From Gammaproteobacteria bacterium (GTDB taxonomy: Bacteria > Pseudomonadota > Gammaproteobacteria > Steroidobacterales > Steroidobacteraceae): DNA of 64,000 nucleotides. Positions 27,373-38,002 of the stretch are shown here, piece by piece. The stretch's first letter is position 1, and each line of letters starts with the position of its first letter. Both the position numbers and the translations under genes were made by a program. Location: the NCBI GenBank assembly GCA_947455595.1, contig CANGOP010000001.1:62001-126000 (forward strand), given 5' to 3'. Below the pieces are notes generated by a model that was given only the letters and a program-made list of their open reading frames with translations, did not search any database and was not told the origin of the DNA.

Positions 27373-27398
27373 TAGCAGCCGTTAGGGGAGAGTGCTAA
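27372..27398. promoter_or_regulatory. CIRCE operator (HrcA binding site)
   Basis: TTAGCAGCC, nine bases, then GAGTGCTAA. The right arm matches the CIRCE consensus 9 of 9 and the left arm 7 of 9, with exactly the canonical nine-base spacer. It overlaps the -10 box and the predicted transcription start, so HrcA would block initiation at normal temperature. hrcA itself is not in the window. Confidence 0.85.
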
Positions 27399-27467
27399 CA
27401 GTTTCTCCCCTCCGGGCCCCACCGGGGTCCATTCAATACTACTGGCTCCTGAAGGAGGACAAACAAA

Positions 27468-29454
<1,987 letters not shown>

Positions 29455-29501
29455 TCCCGCTCGCCGGGCGCGGTTCGTGCGCACGGCTGGCTGTCCAATA
29501 G

Positions 29502-29534
29502 AAAAGGCCCCGCTTGCGGGGCCTTTTCCTTTTT
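29502..29534. terminator. Bidirectional intrinsic terminator after groEL
   Basis: A perfect 12-pair stem, AAAAGGCCCCGC and GCGGGGCCTTTT, with a two-base loop, followed by CCTTTTTG. The A-run at the left arm gives the same structure to leftward transcription from the sugar-porter gene that ends 28 bases away. Confidence 0.9.
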
Positions 29535-29561
29535 GCGGTTTTCGTCGTGAAGCGTTCTTAT

Positions 29562-30905
29562 TCAGCCGCTGCCCAAACGCTTTTGGATGTCCTCGAGTGC
29601 GACGCCTTTGGTTTCAATGACCATTGTGCGGACCCAGATGAGTTGTAGCACCATCATGGCGCAGAAGAATAGGAACACGGACGCAGGAGAGAAGGCACTG
29701 ACCATTTTCGGGAACAGCGTCGTGAGGAGTGCTGCAAATACCCAATGTGTCGAGCTGCCGAGTGCTTGACCGGCAGCTCGATGCCGATTGGGAAAAATCT
29801 CGGAGATGAACACCCAGATTACGGCGCCTTGACCGACCGCATGTGCTGCGATGAACGCGAAGATGCACAGAGGCACGATGGCGACATGGCCACTGGAAAA
29901 AGCCCACGCGACGAGACTCAGCGACACAATGTAGCCGAACGACCCGATCGTCAGTAGCGTGCGCCGACCGAGCTTGTCGATGAGCCAGAGTCCGACGAAT
30001 GTAAAGATGAGGTTGGTTAAGCCGATGCCCACGGATTGCAGCAGTGCAGCCTGAGCTCCTAGGCCCGTCATTTCGAAGATGCGAGGGGCGAAATAGAGAA
30101 TCGCGTTGATGCCGGACAGCTGGTTGAAGAATGCGATGAGAAAAGCCAGCAGGATCGGTGTCCTGAGGGATCGAGTCCAAAACTGTCCGGACGCCTCATT
30201 CGAAGCGGTTGTCGTCATCATTTCGGCTGCCCTAACGTCGATTTCGTCAGCACTGGCTGACGGATCAATGAGTCTCAGGATGGCTTTACCGCGGGCTACA
30301 TCGCCACGACGTGCCAACAGCCATCGTGGGCTCTCCGGGAGACTGAAGCTGAGGATGCCGTACACGAGGGATGGAAACGCTGCGACGCCGAGCATCCAAC
30401 GCCACGCGTTTTCACCGACGTCTGCAAGCAAGGCGTTCGACAGATAGGCGATGACGATGCCAAAAACAATGTTGAACTGAAACATGCCGGCTAGCAGCCC
30501 GCGACGCGCAGGCGGCGCGATCTCGGAAATGTAGAGTGGCGCCACGACGGTCGAAATGCCGATCCCAATGCCGCCAATGAGCCTCGCTGCGATAAACCCA
30601 CTCACGTTGTCGGCCAACGCGGACCAGAGGGCCGACACCACATACAGAAATCCGATCAGGATCAGCGTGCGCTTGCGGCCGAAGCGGTCGGTTGGCCAGC
30701 TGCCAGCCAGTGATCCCAGCACCGTTCCATAGAGGGCTGACGCCATAGCGACACCGTGCATTTCGGGCGACAGCCCCCAAAGGGCTTGAATGCGCTGTTC
30801 AGCACCGGAAATGACAACCGTGTCGAAGCCAAACAAAAACCCAGCCAGTGCTGAGGTGATCGACCATAAGAATATGCGTGGGTTCATGGCAGCAGATGGC
30901 GTCAT
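29562..30905 (-). CDS. Sugar porter family MFS transporter (XylE/GLUT type)
   Basis: A 447-residue, 12-helix carrier. Sugar-porter signatures are visible: DRFGRKRT after helix 2, RLIGGIGIGI, PESPRWLLARR before the central loop, LIDKLGRRTLL after helix 8, and ETKG near the end. It faces the LacI-type regulator gene, the usual arrangement for a regulated sugar carrier, and borders the galactose genes, so galactose or a related hexose or pentose is a reasonable guess. The ATG at 30905 was chosen. Confidence 0.85.
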   Translation of the reverse strand: MTPSAAMNPRIFLWSITSALAGFLFGFDTVVISGAEQRIQALWGLSPEMHGVAMASALYGTVLGSLAGSWPTDRFGRKRTLILIGFLYVVSALWSALADNVSGFIAARLIGGIGIGISTVVAPLYISEIAPPARRGLLAGMFQFNIVFGIVIAYLSNALLADVGENAWRWMLGVAAFPSLVYGILSFSLPESPRWLLARRGDVARGKAILRLIDPSASADEIDVRAAEMMTTTASNEASGQFWTRSLRTPILLAFLIAFFNQLSGINAILYFAPRIFEMTGLGAQAALLQSVGIGLTNLIFTFVGLWLIDKLGRRTLLTIGSFGYIVSLSLVAWAFSSGHVAIVPLCIFAFIAAHAVGQGAVIWVFISEIFPNRHRAAGQALGSSTHWVFAALLTTLFPKMVSAFSPASVFLFFCAMMVLQLIWVRTMVIETKGVALEDIQKRLGSG

Positions 30906-31012
30906 GTGGGCTCCTGTCGGGTCCTTCGTCGTGTCTCACCGGAACGTTCAAGCGGCGACCGCCGGGTCGGGCCAACTTTACGTGGGTCGACGATGCCGCC
31001 TCCAAAGATCTT

Positions 31013-31028
31013 ATGCAATCGATTCCTG
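31013..31028. promoter_or_regulatory. LacI-type operator-like site O1
   Basis: ATGCAATCGATTCCTG lies between the divergent sugar-porter and regulator genes. The left half matches the locus pattern TTGCAATC at seven of eight positions and the right half GATTGCAA at five of eight, around the central CG typical of LacI-family sites. It could serve autoregulation and control of the porter. Confidence 0.4.
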
Positions 31029-31109
31029 CGGCAGTTGCACGGTGTTCTCGGCTGGGAACACAATAGCCGGGATGGGCAGTCGTATCGGTCGATGCCTCGG
31101 GAGTGGAGC

Positions 31110-32150
31110 GTGAAGGGTAAAGGCGGACATCGAGCACCAGCGAAGATGGCGGATATCGCCTCGATGGCCGGCGTATCGCCTTCGACCGTTTCGCGTGCCT
31201 TGGCGGGCAGCCCGCTGGTTGCCAAGAAGAAACGCGACGAGATCATGCGGTTGGCCCGTGAAGCGGGGTATGTGGTCAATTCCACCGCGCGCAATTTGCG
31301 CTTGAAGCGGACCGAGACCATCAGCGTCGTTATCCCACTCGCCCACGAAGCCAGCCAGCCGCTCACGGATCCCTTTTTCGTTGAGATGCTCGGTTATCTT
31401 GCCGATGCGATCACCCAGCGTGGATACGGGGTGCTGCTGCAAAAGATCGTGCCACCGATGAACGACTGGCTGCCAAACTTGGTGGCGTCTGGCCGGTCCG
31501 ATGGCGTCATCGTGATCGGTCAAAGTACGGAACATCAAGCGCTGGAGGAGGTGTCTTCCTACTACCGGCCGCTGGTGGTCTGGGGCGCCCCGGCTGTCGA
31601 TCAGACCTATTGCACGGTCGGCACAGACAACATCGGCGGCGCAAGCCGCGCCGTTGAACACCTGATTCAGTTAGGCCGTCAGCGCATTGTGTTTTTTGGC
31701 GACCCGAGCTTGCCAGAGATTGGTCTGCGCTATGAGGGATATCTGGCCGCGCTGGAAAGCGCCAGTCGCCCATTGGAGGCAAAGCATATCGTCCCGGCAC
31801 ATCTCACCGCAGATACGGCGTATGCGGCCATGAGCAACTTGCTTGCGTCAAAGGTCCGATTTGACGCCGTCTTTGCAGCGAGCGACCTAATCGCCCTGAG
31901 CGCCATCCAAGCGCTTACGGCAGCCGGGTTGACCGTGCCAGGGGACGTCGCCGTGGTGGGCTTCGATGATATTTCTCTCGCGGTGCATGGTAATCCTGCG
32001 CTGACCACCGTTCGGCAGGATCTCGAACGCGGCGCGCGCACCATGGTGGAACGTCTATTTCAGCGATTGGCTGGGGAAGACGCATCGTCCGTTACGCTGC
32101 CAGCCGAGCTCATCATCCGAGAATCCTGCGGAGCCAAGGCACGGGTGTAA
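31110..32150 (+). CDS. LacI/GalR family transcriptional regulator
   Basis: A 346-residue repressor. The N-terminal helix-turn-helix and hinge are MADIASMAGVSPSTVSRALAG and the following LRLKRTETISVVIP. The periplasmic-binding-protein-like core ends VAVVGFDDISLAVHGNPALTTVRQ and EDASSVTLPAELIIRESC. GTG 31110 is favoured by GGGAG six bases upstream; ATG 31092 and ATG 31146 are alternatives. Four LacI-type sites in this locus (31013, 32186, 35160, 35227) make it the likely local regulator; galactose or a galactoside would be the expected inducer by context only. Confidence 0.85.
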   Translation: MKGKGGHRAPAKMADIASMAGVSPSTVSRALAGSPLVAKKKRDEIMRLAREAGYVVNSTARNLRLKRTETISVVIPLAHEASQPLTDPFFVEMLGYLADAITQRGYGVLLQKIVPPMNDWLPNLVASGRSDGVIVIGQSTEHQALEEVSSYYRPLVVWGAPAVDQTYCTVGTDNIGGASRAVEHLIQLGRQRIVFFGDPSLPEIGLRYEGYLAALESASRPLEAKHIVPAHLTADTAYAAMSNLLASKVRFDAVFAASDLIALSAIQALTAAGLTVPGDVAVVGFDDISLAVHGNPALTTVRQDLERGARTMVERLFQRLAGEDASSVTLPAELIIRESCGAKARV

Positions 32151-32185
32151 GCGACGAGGTGGGGCTCCTTCCGAGCGCATTGGAT

Positions 32186-32201
32186 CTGCAATCGTTTGCA
32201 T
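32186..32201. promoter_or_regulatory. LacI-type operator-like site O2
   Basis: CTGCAATCGTTTGCAT, with perfect inverted pentamers TGCAA and TTGCA around TCGT, lies 67 bases before the FucP-like transporter start. It is centred on CG like the other sites in the locus. Confidence 0.6.
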
Positions 32202-32267
32202 TCGCCGGCCTTTTCGCTATTCTGAGTTATTAATACGGCCCCGCTACGAGGGCTGCGAGGAGGGGGT

Positions 32268-33497
32268 ATGACCACGAAACATCGCGTGACGGCACCGAGT
32301 AGCGTTGCAGCCATCCGTTGGCTCACCTATCTGATGTTCTTCATGTTTGCGATGACGACCGATGCCGTCGGCGTGATCATCCCAAAAGTGATTGCTGAGT
32401 TCCGCTTAAGTCAGACGACGGCGGGTGCGCTGCACTACGGGAGTATGGCGGGCATCATGGGAGCCGGCCTTTTCCTCGGATTCTTGGCGGATCGATTCGG
32501 GCGGAAGAGGACGATTCTCGCTGGTCTTGCTGTCTTCGCCCTGACCGCATTCTGTGTCCCGGTCGCGTCCAGTTTCCCGATGTTGTTGGCCATGATCTGT
32601 TTGGCCGGTGCCTCGATAGGCGTCTTCAAGACGGGCGCTTTGGCCTTGGTCGGTGACCTGTCGGCATCGACGACCGAATTGACGTCGACGATGAATCTCG
32701 TCGAGGGCTTTTTTGGCGTCGGCGCCATCATCGGGCCATTGATTGTGACCCTGTTGGCTACCGCGGGTGTTTCCTGGCGCTGGCTATATGTCGTCGCTGG
32801 CGGTCTTTGCTCTTTGCTGTTCTTGATTGCGCTCTCCGCTCGCTACCCGTCAGCGCCTGTCGCCACGCTCGAGGAAAAACGCTCCGTAGGTACGGCACTG
32901 CGTCTCGTTGCAGACCCCTATGCGCTGGGCTTTAGCATTGCTGCATTTCTCTATGTGGCGGTGGAATGTGCCATTTACGTCTGGATGCCGACTCTATTGA
33001 GTGGGCTTAAGGACTCACTGCTGCTGCGCGCGGGCTACGCCCTGCCGGCCTTCTTCATCATGCGGGCTGTTGGTCGTTTCGTGGGCGCATGGCTACTGCA
33101 AACTTTTGATTGGACGTTGGCTCTGCTCTTTTGTGCCACAGCGATCCTGCTGTGCTTTCTGGGTAGTGTTTGTTGGGGTCTCGAGGCGGCTTTCTACCTC
33201 CTGCCGCTCTCCGGACTTTTCATGTCAATTATCTATCCGACGATCAATTCGAAAGGGATCGGCTGTTTCGAGCCTACCGATCAAGGCTCCGTCGCGGGCG
33301 TTATTCTGTTCTTTACGTGTCTTGGCGCCATTCTCGGGCCGATGTCCATGAGCTTACTCAGCGATGGCGTTGGCGATCCTGCCGCTGGGTTCCGTCTGGC
33401 GACTGGCTATTGCGGCATCTTCTTCATTGCCGCCCTGTACAACCATCTGCGCAAGCCCGCCGAGTCTCGATTGTTAGAGAAGAGTTCGGCGGTCTGA
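32268..33497 (+). CDS. FucP-like MFS sugar transporter
   Basis: A 409-residue, 12-helix MFS carrier with FLADRFGRKRT between helices 2 and 3 and the FucP/GluP-like stretch YPTINSKGIGCF in the second half. Members of this branch carry fucose, glucose or galactose with protons. The ATG has GAGGAGG five bases upstream. An operator-like site lies in its promoter region. It is the second sugar carrier in the locus; it is followed by the TPR/oxygenase gene in the same direction. Confidence 0.8.
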   Translation: MTTKHRVTAPSSVAAIRWLTYLMFFMFAMTTDAVGVIIPKVIAEFRLSQTTAGALHYGSMAGIMGAGLFLGFLADRFGRKRTILAGLAVFALTAFCVPVASSFPMLLAMICLAGASIGVFKTGALALVGDLSASTTELTSTMNLVEGFFGVGAIIGPLIVTLLATAGVSWRWLYVVAGGLCSLLFLIALSARYPSAPVATLEEKRSVGTALRLVADPYALGFSIAAFLYVAVECAIYVWMPTLLSGLKDSLLLRAGYALPAFFIMRAVGRFVGAWLLQTFDWTLALLFCATAILLCFLGSVCWGLEAAFYLLPLSGLFMSIIYPTINSKGIGCFEPTDQGSVAGVILFFTCLGAILGPMSMSLLSDGVGDPAAGFRLATGYCGIFFIAALYNHLRKPAESRLLEKSSAV

Positions 33498-33587
33498 CGC
33501 GCCTTGATAGGCTTGACCATGTGCTGAACTGACGGCGTGCGCGTCTGATGAGGTCAGGAAAACACGAATCGACGGGCTGAGGATGAC

Positions 33588-35075
33588 GTGACCGAGGACA
33601 AAGCGGCTGCGAATGCGCTGTATCAACAGGCTCATGACGCCATGGGGCGTCGCGAGGCTTCGGTTGCGATCACCTTGCTTGAGCAGTCGCTGCAAGCAGA
33701 TCCTCAGCATGCGCTGTCCTGGCGTCTCTATGGTTTCGCGCTGCGTGAGGAACAGCGCATGCCGGAGGCATTGGAAGCCTTCCACCAAGCCGAATTACTC
33801 GATCCGCAAGATCCGCTGACGCTGACCGCACGCGCACAAACACTCGTTCAGTGTGGATTACCGGCGTTAACTTCCGTCAATCACGCGTTAGCGCGGTCTC
33901 CGGATGATCCGAGTCTGCGCTTGACGCTTGCGAGCGCACTCATTGCGGACGGGAGACAGGATGAGGCCATTGCTCTGCTTGAGGAGCAATTGCGTAAGAC
34001 CCCGGGATGGCTAGAAGGTCAGTATCGACTGGCTGAGATCCGTTGGACGTCAGGCGATCAAGGGAATTTCACGCGTGGGTACGAAGAAGCGGTAGCCGTC
34101 GAGCCGGGCAACCTGCGTCTACGTTTGGCGTGGTTTCGCTTCGTCGCGCAAGCCCGGAACTGGGACGCGGCGCGTCGCATTATTCGCGATGCGCAAAGTG
34201 CATTCGGAGACCAGCGAATCCTCACCGTGGCAAGCGCGTACATTGCAGCCGAGGCTGGCGCCCGCAGCGAGGCTGAATGTCTATTTGAAAAGTGCCGCGG
34301 AATGGAGGATGAGATACTCGGGCTTGCATGGATTCGTCACTGTCTGCGTGAGCGACGACCCGCTGAAGCAGAGCAAGAGGCGCTTAGGCTCGCACGCACG
34401 GCGTCAGCCAATCTCGCTTGGCCCTATTTATCGCTGATCTGGCGACTCACCGGTGATGCTCGCGCGGAATGGCTAGATGGATCGCCGCCTTATGTTCGCG
34501 CGCTGGAAGTTGATCTCACGGCTTGCGAATTGGAGGAGTTGGCTCACTTACTTCGCGGCCTACATACCGCGCGCGCACCCTACATCGAGCAGTCGGTGCG
34601 TGGCGGCACACAGACCGAGCGTCCGCTGTTCTTCCGTATAGAGCCCATCATTGCGCGCGCCAAAGAAAAAATCACCGATGCCGTGCGCGAATATATCGCG
34701 CAGTTGCCGCCTTACGAGGAGGGTCATCCTTTGCTGGGTAGCCCTCGTCATCGAGTGCGGTATTCCGGCAGCTGGTCGGTACGGTTAACGCGGCAGGGAT
34801 ACAACGTTGCCCACACTCATCCGATGGGTTGGCTCAGTTCGGCCTTCTACGTTTCATTGCCATCCCGTGAACAGATGGGAACCCCGCCCGCGGGATGGAT
34901 CCGTTTTGGGGTCGCGCCTCCCGAGCTTGGGCTTGAACTTCCGCCGTATGCGCAAATTGAACCTCAGGTGGGTCGTCTGGTCTTGTTCCCTTCGACGATG
35001 TGGCATTCGACTGTTCCATTTGAGGACGGTGAGCGCCTGGTGCTCGCATTTGACGTTCGCACCTCCGCTGCGTAA
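33588..35075 (+). CDS. TPR protein with C-terminal 2OG-Fe(II) oxygenase-like domain (PF13759 type)
   Basis: A 495-residue protein without signal peptide. Residues about 10-290 are tetratricopeptide-like helical pairs (ALYQQAHDAMGRREASVAI, ALSWRLYGFALREEQRMPEA). The C-terminal about 110 residues fit the 2OG-FeII_Oxy_5 fold: H409 and H411 in NVAHTHPMGW, LSSAFYVSLP, then LVLFPSTMWHSTVPF with H473 and R483 in GERLVLAFDV. These would bind iron and 2-oxoglutarate. The substrate is unknown. Such proteins recur next to TonB receptors and tryptophan-halogenase-like genes in carbohydrate loci. GTG start with GAGGA four bases upstream. Confidence 0.72.
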   Translation: MTEDKAAANALYQQAHDAMGRREASVAITLLEQSLQADPQHALSWRLYGFALREEQRMPEALEAFHQAELLDPQDPLTLTARAQTLVQCGLPALTSVNHALARSPDDPSLRLTLASALIADGRQDEAIALLEEQLRKTPGWLEGQYRLAEIRWTSGDQGNFTRGYEEAVAVEPGNLRLRLAWFRFVAQARNWDAARRIIRDAQSAFGDQRILTVASAYIAAEAGARSEAECLFEKCRGMEDEILGLAWIRHCLRERRPAEAEQEALRLARTASANLAWPYLSLIWRLTGDARAEWLDGSPPYVRALEVDLTACELEELAHLLRGLHTARAPYIEQSVRGGTQTERPLFFRIEPIIARAKEKITDAVREYIAQLPPYEEGHPLLGSPRHRVRYSGSWSVRLTRQGYNVAHTHPMGWLSSAFYVSLPSREQMGTPPAGWIRFGVAPPELGLELPPYAQIEPQVGRLVLFPSTMWHSTVPFEDGERLVLAFDVRTSAA

Positions 35076-35146
35076 AGGGTTTGTCCAAGACATCATTTGC
35101 AGTTGCTAAAAAGCAACATAGATTTTGAATTAAACAGATATCCGCA

Positions 35147-35175
35147 TTGCAATCGTTTGTTGCAACCGATTGCAA
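35147..35175. promoter_or_regulatory. LacI-type operator-like site O3 with flanking half-site
   Basis: TTGCAACCGATTGCAA (35160-35175) is a near-perfect 16-base palindrome centred on CG. An extra half-site TTGCAATCG begins at 35147, giving perfect nine-base inverted arms TTGCAATCG / CGATTGCAA across the whole element. It lies about 100 bases before the TonB-receptor start. Confidence 0.65.
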
Positions 35176-35226
35176 GTTGTGGTGAAGTTCGCCGCTCGGA
35201 TATCAGGGGTTAGTTTCTGACTGCCC

Positions 35227-35242
35227 TTCCAATCGATTGCAA
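35227..35242. promoter_or_regulatory. LacI-type operator-like site O4
   Basis: TTCCAATCGATTGCAA has one mismatch from a perfect palindrome. It lies 28 bases before the receptor start codon, 67 bases centre-to-centre from O3. Two sites at that spacing could allow a DNA loop across the promoter. Confidence 0.6.
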
Positions 35243-35270
35243 TTCATCCAGTCTCATCTAGGGGGTTCCT

Positions 35271-37802
35271 GTGAAGAAGACGTCCAACGAAAAACTTTTC
35301 CTGCGCATGCTCGTCTCGGCGGCTCTCGCCGCCAGCGCCAGCGCTCACGCCGATACCGCACCGGTTGCGGCCGATTCGGCGAAGGGCAACGACAGCCTGC
35401 TCGACGAAATCGTCGTCACTGCTTCGGGCGGCGACAAGAGCGTGCTCAACACGTCGGTCTCGGTGACGTCAGTCCCGGCCGAGTTGGTGAAGAATTTCCA
35501 GCCGACGTCGGAAGCGGAAGTCTTCCGCATGATCCCAGGCATCCAGGTGAACGGTACGTCGGGTCCGGGTGGTAACTCGAACATCGCCGTCCGCGGCTTG
35601 CCCGTTGCCACCGGCGGCTCGCCGTTCGTGCAGATCCAGGAAGATGGATTGCCGACCGTGCTCTTCGGCGACATGCAGTTCGGTAACAACGACTACTGGA
35701 CACACTATGACGCCAGCGTCGACCGCATCGAAGCGGTTCGCGGCGGTTCGTCGTCGACGTTTGCTTCGCAGGCCCCCGGCGCTGTTATCAACTACATCTC
35801 GAACTACGGCAAGGAGTCGGGCGGCTACGTCCAGTTCAACCGTGGTCTCGGCTTCGATGAGAACCGCGTCGATTTCCGCTACGGCGGTTCGGCTGGCGAC
35901 ACCGTGCATTACCACGTCGGCGGTTACGCCCACACCGGCCGCGGTCCTCTCCACGCTGGCTACAACGTGTCGGACAGCGTGCAGTTGAAGGCGAACATCA
36001 CGAAGGATCTGGCTGACGGCAAGGGTTACATCCGCTTCCTCGCTAAGTTGGCGGATACCAAGGAGCCGAACTACACGGGTTCCCCGGCCTACGTGAATGC
36101 TTCCGGCACTTCCGTCGATGGCATCAGCGCGTTCCCGGGCTTTGACGGCCGGTCGCAGTCGAATTACTCGGCTCTGAACCAGCACTTCAATATCGTGAAT
36201 TCGAATGGCGCACTGCAGTCGGTCAACACCGACGGCATCACCACCAAGGCGACCGCCCTGCAGAACCAGGTGCACTACGAATTCGACGGTGGCATCAAGG
36301 TTGACAACAACATGCGCTGGACGCGCATGAGCGGCGCGTTCTCGGCTCCGTTCCTGAATGTGGCGACGACGGCGAGCGCGACCCCGGAAGGCGGCGCGAT
36401 TTATTACGCCAACGGCGTGAATGCCGGCCAGCTCTACACGAACCGCTACCTCAACAACAACACTGACGTTCACACGAACATCAATGATGTGGGCAGTTTC
36501 GCCAACGACCTCGCGTTGTCGGACAAGTTCAACCTCGACGGCGCCGGTACCTTGACCGCCCGCGGTGGTGTGTTCTACATGAACCAGCACATTGCCTTGG
36601 ACTGGCACACGAACCAGACCTACTCGGAGCTCTCGGGCCACAATGGCGCGATGCTCAATGTGGTTGACGCTGCAGGCAACTTGCTCACGGCCAACGGTAT
36701 CGCGGGCTTCAACAACAACTGGGGCGCCTGCTGCGCTCGTGCCTACGACCTGTCGTACACCGACACCGCGCCGTACTTGAACCTTGACTGGTCGACGGGC
36801 AAGTGGGATATCGATGCGTCGGCACGCTTCGAGAACATGAAGGCCTCGGGTTGGACGCAGGCTGGCGGCGAAACCTTCACCACACCGGTCTCTGCGGTGA
36901 ACCCGGTGTCGGGCTTGAGCGAAACCGTCAACATCCCGACCATTCTCCCGAATGGCGCGCAGGAATACCTCGACTACACCCGTACGTACACGAACTACTC
37001 GATCGGCGTCCTGTACAAGCTGTCCGATGATATTTCGCTGTTCGCGCGTTCCTCGCGTGGCGGCCGCTTCAACAGCGACCGTCAGACGGTGGGTGGCAAG
37101 ATCCGCGCCGATGGCGCGCTCTGCACCTCGGCGGACGCGACGAACCACGTCGGTGGTTGCTCCGCTGACGGCGTCACGCCGTCAGTCGACTTCGTGAACC
37201 AGTACGAACTGGGCGTGAAGGCGCGCGGACACCTCGGCGCAGGCCGTTACACGGCGGAGTTGACCCTCCTCAAGGGTGACTTCAAGCAGTCGACTTATGA
37301 ACTGTCGGCAACGCGTTGCCCCGGCGGTGCTGGTGGCTGCGTCAAGGACAACTCCTTCAAGTCGTCGGGCTTCGAGTTCTTTGGTACCTATGAAGTCGGT
37401 GCGTTCTCGCTGGTTGCGAATGCGACGTATGCGAAGGCCGAGCAGCAGCCGTCGGGTGCGACTGGCTACTTCCAGGCCCAGTACATGCCGAAGATGATCT
37501 ATACGGTTTCGGGTGAGTACAACGTGCTCGACTCCGTGTCGATCGGCTTGGCTGCGACCGGAAACACCTCCTACACGGATGGCTCGAACGCCAACTGGCC
37601 GGGATCGGAAGTGTTCACGGGCTTCGTCCGCTACCGTCCGGTCAAGAACCTCGAACTGGGTCTGCAGGGCTACAACCTGTTCGACAAGTTCGATGCTCGC
37701 GCCTCGGGCGGTGTCTCGGATGCGTCGGTCACGCCAGCCGTGGCCAGCGTCGGCGCTGCGCTTGGTCGCACGGTGATGGGCACGATCAAGCTCAGCTTCT
37801 AA
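35271..37802 (+). CDS. TonB-dependent receptor, probably for galactosides
   Basis: An 843-residue outer-membrane receptor. Signal peptide MKKTSNEKLFLRMLVSAALA with a cut near ASAHA-DT; TonB box LDEIVVTAS; plug domain with VFRMIPGIQVNGTSGPGG and IEAVRGGSSSTFASQAPG; then a 22-strand barrel ending in the terminal Phe (GTIKLSF). The GTG start has AGGGGG six bases upstream. Codon use is as biased as in groEL (nearly all Lys as AAG, Gly as GGC/GGT), so the protein is probably very abundant. With the exported alpha-galactosidase downstream and two LacI-type sites upstream, uptake of galactose-containing oligosaccharides is likely. Confidence 0.9.
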   Translation: MKKTSNEKLFLRMLVSAALAASASAHADTAPVAADSAKGNDSLLDEIVVTASGGDKSVLNTSVSVTSVPAELVKNFQPTSEAEVFRMIPGIQVNGTSGPGGNSNIAVRGLPVATGGSPFVQIQEDGLPTVLFGDMQFGNNDYWTHYDASVDRIEAVRGGSSSTFASQAPGAVINYISNYGKESGGYVQFNRGLGFDENRVDFRYGGSAGDTVHYHVGGYAHTGRGPLHAGYNVSDSVQLKANITKDLADGKGYIRFLAKLADTKEPNYTGSPAYVNASGTSVDGISAFPGFDGRSQSNYSALNQHFNIVNSNGALQSVNTDGITTKATALQNQVHYEFDGGIKVDNNMRWTRMSGAFSAPFLNVATTASATPEGGAIYYANGVNAGQLYTNRYLNNNTDVHTNINDVGSFANDLALSDKFNLDGAGTLTARGGVFYMNQHIALDWHTNQTYSELSGHNGAMLNVVDAAGNLLTANGIAGFNNNWGACCARAYDLSYTDTAPYLNLDWSTGKWDIDASARFENMKASGWTQAGGETFTTPVSAVNPVSGLSETVNIPTILPNGAQEYLDYTRTYTNYSIGVLYKLSDDISLFARSSRGGRFNSDRQTVGGKIRADGALCTSADATNHVGGCSADGVTPSVDFVNQYELGVKARGHLGAGRYTAELTLLKGDFKQSTYELSATRCPGGAGGCVKDNSFKSSGFEFFGTYEVGAFSLVANATYAKAEQQPSGATGYFQAQYMPKMIYTVSGEYNVLDSVSIGLAATGNTSYTDGSNANWPGSEVFTGFVRYRPVKNLELGLQGYNLFDKFDARASGGVSDASVTPAVASVGAALGRTVMGTIKLSF

Positions 37803-37819
37803 GAAGCCGCTTGTTCGAT

Positions 37820-37860
37820 GGGGGCTTCGTGGCTATTGAATCGATGCCACGAAGCGCCCC
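37820..37860 (+). repeat. Large hairpin after the TonB-receptor gene
   Basis: Arms GGGG + GCTTCGTGGC and GCCACGAAGC + GCCCC pair over 14 bases with one bulged base and a 12-base loop. It begins 17 bases after the stop codon and precedes a second, terminator-like hairpin. It could stabilise the 3' end of a highly expressed transcript. Confidence 0.6.
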
Positions 37861-37871
37861 AGTTAGATGAG

Positions 37872-37911
37872 AAAGGGGCGGCGTCGCAAGACGTCGCTCC
37901 TTTTCGTTTCT
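37872..37911 (+). terminator. Intrinsic terminator after the TonB-receptor gene
   Basis: A 14-pair stem (two G-U pairs) from AAAGGGGCGGCGTC and GACGTCGCTCCTTT, with a GCAA tetraloop, followed by TTTTCGTTTCT-like T-rich sequence. It would separate the receptor from the downstream halogenase gene. Confidence 0.75.
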
Positions 37912-38002
37912 ATACTGGGAACCGTCGAAGGCATTGAGATCCGGGGGCGAAATCGGGCCTCAGGACGAGACCGTTCTAAAGCAAACTGGAGAGGGGCTAC
38001 TC

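Noticed and set aside
35102-35117. Terminator after the TPR/oxygenase gene (GTTGC / GCAAC hairpin)
   Set aside because: Only five pairs, with an A-rich loop and no T-run; too weak to call.
35469-37148. 559-codon open frame antisense to the TonB receptor
   Set aside because: Val/Arg-rich low-information translation caused by biased codons on the sense strand; no start signal.
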